The notes: a model not told the origin generated them from the sequence alone. Positions 17,397-26,926 are shown, counted from the stretch's first letter. The stretch: DNA of 36,734 nt from an uncultured Pelagibacteraceae bacterium (GCA_902519835.1 CABYLU010000008.1:1-36734); one strand, 5' to 3'. A program made the numbers and translations.

Positions 17397-18356
17397 TTAA
17401 TTTAGAATTTTTTGTGCTTTAGATATATCTGATTTTAGTTGTTTTTTTAAGGCCTCTACTCCTGAAAATTTCTTTTCATGCCTTATAAATTCAACAAAGT
17501 CGACTTTTAGCAAAGAATTATAAATATTCAATTTAAATCTAAATAGATGAACTTCCAAAATTTCAGTGTTCTTATGAAATGTTGGTCTGATACCAAAATT
17601 CGCAATTCCTTTAAGAGTTCTTTTCTTTGAATTTTTCAGGAATGAGGCTTTAATAGCATATACTCCATATTTTGGTGCCACGTATTCATTTATATTTAGA
17701 TTAGCAGTTGGAACGCCAATTTTTCGGCCTCGTTGATCTCCTTTTATAACTTTTGACGTTATACTAAAATTGTTTCCCAAAAAATTTTTTGCCAATCTTA
17801 CATTACCGTTTGAAATAAGTTTTCTAATATTTGTAGACGAATATATTTTCATCTTTGTTTTATTAAAAAGATGATTTGGTGTTTTTAATAATTTCACTGG
17901 GTTTACGTAAAATTGATTTTCTTTACCAAAATTCAGAAGAAACTTATAGTCGCCTGATCGTTTATTGCCAAATTTAAAATTTTTACCAACTAAAATGTAT
18001 TTCATTGATATTCCTCTAAGTAATATTTTTTTACAAAAGTCATTAGGTGTCATAGAGGATATTCTTTTATTAAATTTTATTATTATTGCATAATCGATAC
18101 CGTAAGATTTTAAGATTTTGAGACGCTCGTTTAACTCTGTTAATAAGAAACTTTTAATATTTTTGTTAAAATATTTCCGTGGATGCGGATCAAAAAGTAA
18201 TACACCTGTTTTTGCTTTTTGTTTATTTGCAATTTTTTTTGCTGAATTAATTATTGATTGGTGCCCTTTATGAACTCCATCAAGATTTCCAATAATTAAT
18301 ACAGAATTCTTTGTATAATTTAATGATCTTCTATTTAAACTTTTAAAAACTTTCAT
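17397..18356 (-). CDS. ribF: Bifunctional riboflavin kinase / FAD synthetase
   Basis: RibF phosphorylates riboflavin to FMN and adenylates FMN to FAD. The N-terminal nucleotidyltransferase domain has IGNLDGVHKGHQ (22-33), FDPHPRKYF and SSTNIRKLIS. The C-terminal kinase domain has KGDQRGRKIGVPTANLN, GVYAI and GIANFGIRPTF, then LEVHLF. The usual Phe of IGFPTANL is Val here. The length of 319 residues is normal. It lies 7 bases after the HAD gene and 5 before ileS, likely one operon. The protein is unusually rich in Lys and Asn, in line with the base composition. Confidence 0.95.
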   Translation of the reverse strand: MKVFKSLNRRSLNYTKNSVLIIGNLDGVHKGHQSIINSAKKIANKQKAKTGVLLFDPHPRKYFNKNIKSFLLTELNERLKILKSYGIDYAIIIKFNKRISSMTPNDFCKKILLRGISMKYILVGKNFKFGNKRSGDYKFLLNFGKENQFYVNPVKLLKTPNHLFNKTKMKIYSSTNIRKLISNGNVRLAKNFLGNNFSITSKVIKGDQRGRKIGVPTANLNINEYVAPKYGVYAIKASFLKNSKKRTLKGIANFGIRPTFHKNTEILEVHLFRFKLNIYNSLLKVDFVEFIRHEKKFSGVEALKKQLKSDISKAQKILN

Positions 18357-18363
18357 TTTTTAA

Positions 18364-19218
18364 TTAATTTAAAATTTCAGTATACATTAGAGTTTTGCAA
18401 GTTTCAGGTAAATTAGCTTTTGATATTCTCATTAAATCGTCATCATTTGCAATTTCAGTTTTATGAATACCATTTTTTATAAATAAAAAATCTAAATCCG
18501 AGTTGTGTGCCCCTAAGCAATCTGTTTTTAGGCTATCGCCTATAGCTAATATTTCGTTTTTATTTGTTGTATTTTTAGACAATAAATCAGTCATTACAAA
18601 ATCATATATTTCTGGATAAGGTTTTCCGTAGTAAGTTACTTTACCTCCTAGTTTTTCGTAATATTTTCCAAGAGCACCTGCACAATATATGCGTGCCTGA
18701 CCCCGGTAGACTATTTCATCTGGATTAACACACACTATTTCTAAATTTTTTTTGAGAAAATCCTCAAAAATATTTTTATAGTCCTCTGGGTGTTCATCCT
18801 TGTCATTATATAAGCCTGTGCAGACAACAAATTCTGAGGTCTCTATGTCATTAGTTTTTTGAATATTTATATTTTCTAACAAATCATAATCTTTTTCTGG
18901 TCCCAAATGATAATATGATTGGCCATGAACTTTAGAATTTATGTACTGTGTGCCTGTATCGCCTGAAGTATAAATTTTTTTAAATAATTCGGGATTGAGA
19001 TTAAGTTTATTTATTAATCCATTTCTTACTACTGCTTCAGGTCTCGGGGCATTAGAAATCAAATAAACATCAATATTATTTTTCTTCATTGCCTCAAGAT
19101 AGGATTTTGCATTAGAGAATACTTCAACACCATTATGAATAACGCCCCAAAGATCACAAAGTATGATTCTATAAGAAAGTGAAAATTCAGTAGCGCTTAC
19201 GATTTTTTTAATTTCCAT
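18364..19218 (-). CDS. HAD-superfamily class IIA hydrolase, TIGR01459 type
   Basis: The protein resembles the NagD/CECR5-like HAD subgroup TIGR01459, found mainly in alphaproteobacteria and often next to ribF, as here. Motif I is CDLWGVIHNG (21-30): the nucleophile Asp is present, but the usual second Asp two residues later is Trp, as is normal for this subgroup. Motif II is YLISNAPRP, and the C-terminal metal site is AIGDSLKTDCLGA. A cap domain of C2 type lies between them. The substrate is unknown; phosphorylated small metabolites are typical for the class. The position before ribF hints at a flavin-related phosphatase role, but that is only inference. Confidence 0.85.
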   Translation of the reverse strand: MEIKKIVSATEFSLSYRIILCDLWGVIHNGVEVFSNAKSYLEAMKKNNIDVYLISNAPRPEAVVRNGLINKLNLNPELFKKIYTSGDTGTQYINSKVHGQSYYHLGPEKDYDLLENINIQKTNDIETSEFVVCTGLYNDKDEHPEDYKNIFEDFLKKNLEIVCVNPDEIVYRGQARIYCAGALGKYYEKLGGKVTYYGKPYPEIYDFVMTDLLSKNTTNKNEILAIGDSLKTDCLGAHNSDLDFLFIKNGIHKTEIANDDDLMRISKANLPETCKTLMYTEILN

Positions 19219-19282
19219 AATTATATTGAAATTATCCTATAAATTTATAATCTTCTTATAAATTATTATGATATTTTATTAA

Positions 19283-20050
19283 ATGACACTTTTTAACTTA
19301 AAAGATAAAAATGCTATAATCACAGGATCTTCGAGAGGAATAGGCAAAGCTATAGCCTACAGAATGGCAGAGCATGGTGCAAAAGTCATTATCACAAGTC
19401 GAAAGCTTGATGCATGTGAAGCAGTCGCTAAAGAGATAAATGATACATTTGGAGAGGGACATGCAACGGCAATTTCATGTAATATTTCGGACAAAGAGCA
19501 ATTAAAAAATCTTTACAAAAAATCGTTAGACTTCTGTGGCAATATTTCCACTCTTGTATGTAATGCTGCAATCAATCCATATTTTGGACCATCAAATAAT
19601 ATACCTGACGAGGCGTTTGAAAAAATAATGAAGTCAAACGTGCAAAGTAATTTTTGGCTCTGTAATGAGGTGCTCCCAGATATGATCAAAATGAAAAATG
19701 GTTCAATTATAATTATTTCCTCGATCGCAGGTTTACGCGGCAACAGCATGTTGGGTGCTTATGCTATATCAAAAGCTGCAGATTCCCAGTTGGCAAGAAA
19801 TATATCAGTGGAATATGGAAGAGATAATATTCGTGCAAATTGTATCTCACCTGGTTTAATAAAAACTGATTTTGCCAGAGCTTTATGGGAGAACGAGAGT
19901 ATTTTAAAATCTATGACTGCCAAAGCAGCCTTAAAAAGGATAGGAATGCCTGACGAAATTGCTGGCGCTGCAGTATATTTGGCTTCTGAAGCTGGATCTT
20001 TTATGACTGGTCAAAACATCGTAATTGATGGCGGTGAATCAGAACAATAG
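19283..20050 (+). CDS. Short-chain dehydrogenase/reductase
   Basis: A classical SDR of 255 residues with a Rossmann fold. TGSSRGIGKA (14-23) binds NAD(P), NAAINP follows near residue 94, and the catalytic residues are Ser147, Tyr160 and Lys164 (SSIAGLRG, YAISKAA). The C-terminal FMTGQNIVIDGGES is standard. The Arg-Lys after the second beta strand (TSRKLDA) suggests NADPH preference, which is inference. It is the only gene on its strand between the HAD operon and groES, which has its own strong promoter. The alcohol or ketone substrate cannot be named. It is divergent from the HAD gene over 64 bases of A+T-rich DNA. Confidence 0.85.
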   Translation: MTLFNLKDKNAIITGSSRGIGKAIAYRMAEHGAKVIITSRKLDACEAVAKEINDTFGEGHATAISCNISDKEQLKNLYKKSLDFCGNISTLVCNAAINPYFGPSNNIPDEAFEKIMKSNVQSNFWLCNEVLPDMIKMKNGSIIIISSIAGLRGNSMLGAYAISKAADSQLARNISVEYGRDNIRANCISPGLIKTDFARALWENESILKSMTAKAALKRIGMPDEIAGAAVYLASEAGSFMTGQNIVIDGGESEQ

Positions 20051-20111
20051 CAAATTATTGAAAATACTCGTTTTTTCGCTAATTCCAATAAAATCGAAAT
20101 TTTTTCCACCC

Positions 20112-20141
20112 CTTGACACACTTGCCCTAGATCACTATATG
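20112..20141 (+). promoter_or_regulatory. groESL promoter, heat-shock/housekeeping type
   Basis: CTTGACA at 20112-20118 and CACTATATG ending at 20141 form the best promoter in the window: TTGACA, a 17-base spacer, then TATATG. The CTTGA -35 plus a C-rich start of the -10 also fit the alphaproteobacterial RpoH (sigma-32) consensus, as expected for groESL. No CIRCE inverted repeat (TTAGCACTC...GAGTGCTAA), the HrcA site, is visible in 20051-20186. The groES ribosome site AGGAG is at 20174-20178, 8 bases before the ATG. Confidence 0.7.
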
Positions 20142-20186
20142 CCTAGGTAATTAAGCTTTGTGCAAACATATTTAGGAGATTAAGAC

Positions 20187-20501
20187 ATGAATTTTAGACC
20201 TTTACACGATCGTGTACTCGTTAGAAGACTGGATACTGAAGAGAAAACAGCAGGCGGTATTATCATACCAGACACTGCTCAGGAAAAACCTCAAGAAGGC
20301 CAAATTGTAGCCGTCGGAAACGGAACTAAAAGTGAAGATGGTAAAGTAACACCGCTTGATCTAAAGGTTGGCGATATCGTTCTTTTTGGTAAATGGTCTG
20401 GAACAGAAGTAAAGGTTGATGGTGAAGAACTCTGTATTATGAAAGAGTCAGACATCATGGGCGTTATAGATACAAAATCTAAATCAAAAAAGAAAAAATA
20501 A
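20187..20501 (+). CDS. groES: Co-chaperonin GroES
   Basis: GroES is the 10-kDa lid of the GroEL cage. The sequence [21 protein letters not shown], the mobile-loop [16 protein letters not shown], and the roof and C-terminal strands are all typical ([23 protein letters not shown]). The length of 104 residues is a little above the usual 95-97 because of a Lys/Ser-rich tail ([10 protein letters not shown]). A strong AGGAG ribosome site precedes it. It is followed by groEL after 22 bases. Confidence 0.98.
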   Translation: MNFRPLHDRVLVRRLDTEEKTAGGIIIPDTAQEKPQEGQIVAVGNGTKSEDGKVTPLDLKVGDIVLFGKWSGTEVKVDGEELCIMKESDIMGVIDTKSKSKKKK

Positions 20502-20508
20502 ATATTAA

Positions 20509-22173
<1,665 letters not shown>

Positions 22174-22196
22174 GTTGAGCTCATTAAAGCTAATCT

Positions 22197-22225
22197 AAAA
22201 AAACCCGGCCTAGCCGGGTTTTTTT
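22197..22225. terminator. Bidirectional intrinsic terminator between groEL and hisG
   Basis: Seven A, then CCCGGC, a CTA loop, GCCGGG, then seven T: a perfect inverted repeat with 13 pairing positions and a three-base loop. Read on the plus strand it ends groESL. Read on the minus strand it ends hisS-hisZ-hisG, whose stop codon (22226-22224) sits at its edge. Confidence 0.92.
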
Positions 22226-22925
22226 ATGAAATCCTATCTATAAAATAATTGAGTGTATTTTCTAAATTTTTATTCCACTCAGCTACATTTGAAGTAAAAA
22301 TGTTTGCAGACGACTCTAGTATAAGTCCATCATCAAGTACTCTTAGATTATTAGCTCTTAATGTTTCTCCTGATGATGTGATGTCAGTAATTATTTCTGC
22401 AAAGCCATTGAATGGAGCACTCTCGGTTGATCCATCACTTTCTACAGTCCTATAATCAACAACCCCACAATTTGAAAAATATTCATTTGTTAAATTCTTA
22501 TACTTTGTTGCAACTCTAAGTCTTTTAGAGAATTTGGTTCTGTGCAAATGGCAGATTTCTTCTAAGTCGGCCATTGTCATTACGTCAATCCATATTTCTG
22601 GTATAGCAACAACTAAATTTGCTTTACCAAAATTTAACTTAAGTTTTTTTGAAACCTTCTGGTTATAATTAGTTATTTTTTCTTGTACTAAATCGTCACC
22701 AGTTAAACCAACATGAATGGATCCTTCATCAAGTCGATTTGTAATTTCTTTAGCACTTAAGAAATAAACAATTGCATTATCAAGACCCTCTATTGCTGCA
22801 ATATACTCTCTATCATTTTCAAGATTACTAAAAATTATTTTTTTTTCTTCAAACAAAGACTCCATGTCTGTTCTCAATCTACCTTTACTTGGCAATGCAA
22901 TCCGAAGTTTATTTTGTATATTCAT
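22224..22925 (-). CDS. hisG: ATP phosphoribosyltransferase catalytic subunit, short form
   Basis: HisG condenses ATP with PRPP, the committed first step of histidine synthesis. KLRIALPSKGRL is at the N-terminus. The PRPP loop region reads VESDGSTESAPF, followed by EIITDITSSGETLRANNLRVL. At 233 residues it lacks the C-terminal histidine-binding domain of long-form HisG, so it should need HisZ for activity and feedback control, and hisZ is the adjacent gene 2 bases upstream. Last gene of hisS-hisZ-hisG, ending in the shared terminator. The putative histidine attenuator before hisS would control it too. Confidence 0.95.
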   Translation of the reverse strand: MNIQNKLRIALPSKGRLRTDMESLFEEKKIIFSNLENDREYIAAIEGLDNAIVYFLSAKEITNRLDEGSIHVGLTGDDLVQEKITNYNQKVSKKLKLNFGKANLVVAIPEIWIDVMTMADLEEICHLHRTKFSKRLRVATKYKNLTNEYFSNCGVVDYRTVESDGSTESAPFNGFAEIITDITSSGETLRANNLRVLDDGLILESSANIFTSNVAEWNKNLENTLNYFIDRIS

Positions 22926-22927
22926 TC

Positions 22928-24055
22928 CTAAATCAGCTCAATTATATTGTTATTATTAGTTGCAAATCCTACTGCTGATAAGTTCGATTTAGAGCCTAAA
23001 TCTATAAGCAATTTATCATACCGCCCTCCACTGATTAATTCACTTTGATTATCAGGATTATAAATTTCAAACATCATGCCGTCATAAAATTCAATTGAAT
23101 GACCAAAGTCATTATCAAAATAATATTTTTCTATATTACTTTTTTCTGATACAGCATTCACAAAATTCTCCATTTCCTCTACTTCACTCTCAAATGAAGA
23201 AACATTATTTGATTTAGTAAATTCGCGAAGTAGTGATGGAAATTCCGAAAGGTTACAACTTAATTTTAAGAAATTATTAATTAAATCAACAATTTTTTTT
23301 CCATCTTTCTGACTTATTACATTTAGGCTTTTTAATTGAAATCGATCAACAATTTCCTCAACAGTTCGAGCACCTAAACCTCGAACATTTTGTTTATTAA
23401 TTAAATCAGTCAAGCCTTTGTCAGATACGTCATCTATATTAAATTTCTCTTGAAGCATGCTATGCTTTTTTTCATTATCATACCCTACGCCTTCACCTAA
23501 TCTATCAAGTAAACTCCCGAAATATTTTCTTCTAAAAAAATGTCTTACTAATCTCTGTTTCCATCTAATTGGCAGCTCTAATTTGTTGATAAACTGATTA
23601 AATAATTTAATGCTACCAATTTTAATTTTATAGTTATCAATATTTAATTGACACATTGTATCTTCAGCTGTCATTAAAATGTAAGCATCCATCTCATGTA
23701 TATTATTTAAATTTTTTTCAGAAAAAATGATCTCAATACCTGACTGATTTAATTCAATAGAATTATTTGATAACTCATTGGATGATCTGAATACAGGACC
23801 GCTGTAACATAACTTTGACTCACTGGATTTACTATTACTTGCAATAAAATTTTGACATGTTGGTACAGTCATGTCTGGTCTCAAACATTTTTCTTTTCCT
23901 GAAGTATCAGTAAACGAATACATCTTTCTTCTAATTTCTTCACCTGAAGTTTCAAAAAATATATCCGCATCAAACAGCAATGGAAGTTCAATATAATTAA
24001 AACCAGAATTAATAAAATAATTCTTTAGATTGATATTTAATTCTTGAAGTGACAT
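22928..24055 (-). CDS. hisZ: ATP phosphoribosyltransferase regulatory subunit
   Basis: HisZ is a HisRS catalytic-domain paralogue that lost charging activity and forms the hetero-octamer with short HisG, carrying the histidine sensor site. Class II synthetase-like parts are visible: YIELPLLFDADIFFETSGE, RKMYSFTDTSGKEKCLRPDMTVP (motif 2 region) and ELISGGRYDKLLIDLG (motif 3 region), the last near the end. There is no anticodon-binding domain, and the length is 375 residues. Its position between hisS and hisG in one transcript agrees with the role. Spacing is 6 bases to hisS and 2 to hisG. Confidence 0.93.
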   Translation of the reverse strand: MSLQELNINLKNYFINSGFNYIELPLLFDADIFFETSGEEIRRKMYSFTDTSGKEKCLRPDMTVPTCQNFIASNSKSSESKLCYSGPVFRSSNELSNNSIELNQSGIEIIFSEKNLNNIHEMDAYILMTAEDTMCQLNIDNYKIKIGSIKLFNQFINKLELPIRWKQRLVRHFFRRKYFGSLLDRLGEGVGYDNEKKHSMLQEKFNIDDVSDKGLTDLINKQNVRGLGARTVEEIVDRFQLKSLNVISQKDGKKIVDLINNFLKLSCNLSEFPSLLREFTKSNNVSSFESEVEEMENFVNAVSEKSNIEKYYFDNDFGHSIEFYDGMMFEIYNPDNQSELISGGRYDKLLIDLGSKSNLSAVGFATNNNNIIELI

Positions 24056-24061
24056 TTTATT

Positions 24062-25450
24062 TTAATTCAAAATTTCATTTAATGCTGTCATCAGGTCAGA
24101 GCGATTAATTGTTTGTTGTCCAGCTTTTGCCTCTTTCCATTTGTCTCTATCGACAATATCTTTTGAAACCTCTTTACCTTTATTTAAATCCTTAATTGAT
24201 ATTTCACCCTTTTTTAATTCTTCATCACCAGCAATGATCACAATATCTGCACCTTTGCGATCGCAATACTTTAATTGCTTTCCAAGGTTTTTAGTTCCAA
24301 ATGATATTTCACATGAAATACCTTCATTTCTAATTTCTTTAGCCATTGAAATATAATCTGGCATATTTTGATTATCTAAATTTGCAATTACCACTAATGG
24401 ATTTTTCTTATTATCTAAAAGGTCTAATTGATTTAACGCCACAATTAATCTATCAACACCTATAGATATACCAGTAGCTGGAACATCCTCTTTCCCAAAT
24501 CTTGAAATAAGTCTGTCATATCTTCCACCGCCAGCAACTGATCCAAATACAATTTTTTCACCTTTCTCATTTTTAATATCAACAAGAAGCTCTGCTTCAA
24601 AAATCATTCCAGTGTAATAGTCGAGACCGCGAACAACTGATGAGTCAAAACGAATTGGATAATCTGGGAAATTTTTTATATAGGAGTTGAATTCTTCCAT
24701 CTGGGCGTTTGATTGGTTTGAATTGGTTATAAAAGAAATAATTTTATCAGCATCTGTCTCGCTTAAGCCCACGCCCTCCATAAAGTCACCAGATACATCT
24801 TTTCTTCCTTTTTGAAGCAATTCATTAACGCCCTCTATACCTAATCGATCTTTTTTATCTACTGCTCTAAGAATTTTTGGCAAATCGTCCTCTTTTACAT
24901 CTAAGTTCGAAAAAAGTTCTGTCCAAATTTCCCTATTTGAAAATTTTATTTCAAATTGTGAAGTATTTAGGCCAAGGTCAATTAAAATATCACATACCAT
25001 TACACACAGCTCTGCATCAATTAGTGTTGAATCAACTCCCACCACGTCAGCATCAAACTGAAAAAATTCTCTGTATCTACCTGGTCCTGGTTTTTCATTT
25101 CTCCAAACTAGTCCTGATTGATAACGTTTAAATGGCTTAACGAGGTCTTGATAATTTTGAGCTACGTATCTTGCTAAGGGGGCCGTTAAGTCATATCTCA
25201 GTGATAGCCATTTCTCATCATCGTCTTGAAATGAAAATACACCCCCACTAGGCCTGTCTACATCAGGAAGAAACTTGCCAATGCTCTCAGTATATTCAAT
25301 TGTGGATGTATCTAATTCAATAAATCCATACTTTAGACATTCCTTCTCTATTATCTTAGAAACTTTTTTTCTAAGATTTAAAATTTCAATGTCACTGTCT
25401 TTAAAACCCTTCGGCAAAATTGCCTTTGGATTATTTTTAATTTTACTCAT
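24062..25450 (-). CDS. hisS: Histidyl-tRNA synthetase
   Basis: A class II synthetase of 462 residues that charges tRNA-His. Motif 1 lies near EKECLKYGFIELDTS, and motif 2 is RYQSGLVWRNEKPGPGRYREFFQFDADVVG. The histidine-binding signature RGLDYYTGMIFEAE and motif 3 GGGRYDRLISRFG...TGISIGVDRL follow. A C-terminal anticodon-binding domain begins near residue 355. GGGAG, 5 bases before the ATG, is a good ribosome site. The tRNA it must recognise, encoded at 26845-26921, lacks G-1 and has A73, so this should be the divergent alphaproteobacterial HisRS type. A histidine-rich leader ORF and attenuator-like stems precede it. Confidence 0.97.
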   Translation of the reverse strand: MSKIKNNPKAILPKGFKDSDIEILNLRKKVSKIIEKECLKYGFIELDTSTIEYTESIGKFLPDVDRPSGGVFSFQDDDEKWLSLRYDLTAPLARYVAQNYQDLVKPFKRYQSGLVWRNEKPGPGRYREFFQFDADVVGVDSTLIDAELCVMVCDILIDLGLNTSQFEIKFSNREIWTELFSNLDVKEDDLPKILRAVDKKDRLGIEGVNELLQKGRKDVSGDFMEGVGLSETDADKIISFITNSNQSNAQMEEFNSYIKNFPDYPIRFDSSVVRGLDYYTGMIFEAELLVDIKNEKGEKIVFGSVAGGGRYDRLISRFGKEDVPATGISIGVDRLIVALNQLDLLDNKKNPLVVIANLDNQNMPDYISMAKEIRNEGISCEISFGTKNLGKQLKYCDRKGADIVIIAGDEELKKGEISIKDLNKGKEVSKDIVDRDKWKEAKAGQQTINRSDLMTALNEILN

Positions 25451-25498
25451 TTTACTCCCACTGTAAGTAAGATACTACAAAGTGTGTTTATTTAATAT

Positions 25499-25585
25499 AA
25501 AAAGGGGTTATTGCCCGCTGATTGTTTTTTTCAGCGAACTTAGATATGATAGTGATGATGTTTAAATTTAAACATGAAGCTGAAA
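25499..25585 (-). promoter_or_regulatory. Putative histidine transcription attenuator before hisS-hisZ-hisG
   Basis: On the minus strand four segments can pair alternatively. Segment 1 TTTCAGC (25585-25579) pairs with GCTGAAA (25535-25529). Segment 2 CGCTGA (25536-25531) pairs with segment 3 TCAGCG (25521-25516), extendable by two G-U pairs. Segment 3 AGCGGG (25519-25514) pairs with segment 4 CCCC (25507-25504) around a CAATAA loop with one bulge, followed by five T (25503-25499). The leader ORF with four His codons lies between segments 1 and 2. A ribosome stalled on His codons would leave 2:3 free; one at the stop codon would cover 2 and allow 3:4. The 3:4 stem is short, which is the weak point. 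No clear promoter could be fixed; TTGACT at 25610-25605 is a possible -35. Confidence 0.65.
25540..25575 (-). CDS. hisL: Histidine leader peptide MFKFKHHHYHI
   Basis: An 11-codon ORF: ATG TTT AAA TTT AAA CAT CAT CAC TAT CAT ATC TAA. Four of eleven codons are His, three in a row, 90 bases before the start of the His-tRNA synthetase gene and on the same strand. The FKHHH core resembles the enterobacterial his leader peptide. The ribosome site is poor (AAGG 12 bases upstream). The first six codons create the 18-base palindrome 25558-25575. The symbol is given by role; homology is not shown. Confidence 0.68.
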   Translation of the reverse strand: MFKFKHHHYHI

Positions 25586-25635
25586 TGCCTTATTTATTAA
25601 TAAAAGTCAAATAATTTTAAATTTTTCTTAAAGTT

Positions 25636-25641
25636 TATAAT
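25636..25641 (+). promoter_or_regulatory. Possible -10 element of the MFS gene
   Basis: A perfect TATAAT lies 28 bases before the MFS start codon. No good -35 is found 16-18 bases upstream (the sequence there is A/T only), so in such A+T-rich DNA this is a weak call. Confidence 0.3.
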
Positions 25642-25669
25642 AATTGCACTATTTTTATCTAAAGTAGTT

Positions 25670-26860
25670 ATGGAAAATGACAGCAAATTAACAGTCACGT
25701 ATGCCGCCTTAGGTCACTTACTAATGCATATGTTTGCTGCATTCTATTTTGTTATAGTTCTAGCAATTGAAGATGACTGGAAGCTTAGCTACGATGAATT
25801 ACTAAATCTTTGGTTTTTAGGATCTTTACTTGTGGGTTTGGGAGCCCTTCCTGCTGGATGGATCAGTGACAGATGGAGTCGTTCTGGAATGATTGCAATT
25901 ATGTTCATTGGCTTGGGAATAAGTTCATTATTATGTGGCTTGAGCGGAAATAAAGTTTCTTTATTTATCAGTTTATCATTGCTTGGATTGTTTTGCGCTA
26001 TCTATCACCCCGCTGGAATTTCATGGGTTGTTAACACTTCAAAGGAAACTGGTAAAGCGCTTGGCTTTAATAATATTTTTGGGGGAGTAGGTATTGGATT
26101 AGGTGCCTTTTTTGCGGGTATATTAATTGAACAATTTAATTGGCAAGCTGCCTTTATGCTGCCCGGATTGATCTCATTAGTAGTTGGACTAAGTCTAACC
26201 TATCATCTTAAATCAGGAAAAATATCATTAAAGAATATATCTTCAGAGCAATTTAAAGATAATCCTGAAAAAAATCAGATGCTAAAAATTGCAATTATTA
26301 TGCTTTTAAGTATTACATGTTTGAGCTTTGTTTATCAAATTCTTCAGACAAGTCTTCCAAAGGCAATTGATATCAGACTTACTGATAGTCTTGATTTATC
26401 TACTTCAGATATCGGCTACATAGTTGCCGCGATATATATTGTAAGTGGTTTAATGAATTATGTTGGAGGTATTTTAACAGATAAATATTCTGAAAAGCTG
26501 ATTTATTCAATTGGAATAGTTGGCCAAGGACTCCTCTTGCTCTTAATTGTTAGTCTTTCAAATTACTGGTTAATTGCAATAAGTCTTGTAATCGTTGCTT
26601 TTAATTCAAGTATACTGCCTGCAGAAAATTTATTACTTGCAAAATTTTCACCTGAAAAATATCAAAGCCTAGTCTACGGTATTAAATTTATTGTATCATT
26701 TACAGTTGGTCCTATTGCACTGATCATGATTTCGAGAAGCTATGATTTAACGGGTGAATTTGGTGTACTCTACTTAGCTTTTGGGTTTGTGATGATAATT
26801 ATGTTTCTGATTGTATTAACTCTACCTGTAAAAAAAGTAATTACTGGTACAGCTGGGTAG
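25670..26860 (+). CDS. Major facilitator superfamily transporter
   Basis: A 396-residue membrane protein with about 12 hydrophobic segments in two halves. The MFS loop 2-3 signature is present as GWISDRWSRSGM near residue 62. CAIYHPAGISWV and the GGVGIGLGAFFAG segment recall the fosmidomycin-resistance (Fsr)-like branch, but the substrate cannot be named. A long cytoplasmic loop (about 185-210) separates the halves. The last codons, including the TAG at 26858-26860, lie inside the minus-strand tRNA-His gene, so the C-terminal VITGTAG is dictated partly by the tRNA's 3' end. It is divergent from the hisS leader and has no partner gene on its strand. Confidence 0.85.
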   Translation: MENDSKLTVTYAALGHLLMHMFAAFYFVIVLAIEDDWKLSYDELLNLWFLGSLLVGLGALPAGWISDRWSRSGMIAIMFIGLGISSLLCGLSGNKVSLFISLSLLGLFCAIYHPAGISWVVNTSKETGKALGFNNIFGGVGIGLGAFFAGILIEQFNWQAAFMLPGLISLVVGLSLTYHLKSGKISLKNISSEQFKDNPEKNQMLKIAIIMLLSITCLSFVYQILQTSLPKAIDIRLTDSLDLSTSDIGYIVAAIYIVSGLMNYVGGILTDKYSEKLIYSIGIVGQGLLLLLIVSLSNYWLIAISLVIVAFNSSILPAENLLLAKFSPEKYQSLVYGIKFIVSFTVGPIALIMISRSYDLTGEFGVLYLAFGFVMIIMFLIVLTLPVKKVITGTAG

Positions 26861-26921
26861 ATTCGAACTACCGACCTCCTGAACCACAACCAGGCGCTCT
26901 AACCAACTGAGCTACAGCTGC
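26845..26921 (-). tRNA. tRNA-His (GUG), CCA encoded, A73, no G-1
   Basis: A 77-base cloverleaf. The acceptor is GCAGCTG/CAGCTGT with a G1-U72 wobble, and the D arm is AGCTCAGTTGGTTAGAGCG. The anticodon stem-loop is CCTGG-TTGTGGT-TCAGG with anticodon GTG, and the T arm is GGTAG-TTCGAAT-CTACC. The 3' end is A73 then CCA. There is no encoded G-1:C73 pair, which is almost universal elsewhere but lost in an alphaproteobacterial clade. Five bases follow tRNA-Phe upstream. The 3' end overlaps the last 16 bases of the convergent MFS gene. Confidence 0.96.
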
Positions 26922-26926
26922 ATAAG

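Noticed and set aside
19219-19282. Possible paired promoters with TATAAT and TTGAAA between the HAD and SDR genes
   Set aside because: Spacing of the two boxes is 14 bases and the region is almost all A/T, so matches are expected by chance.
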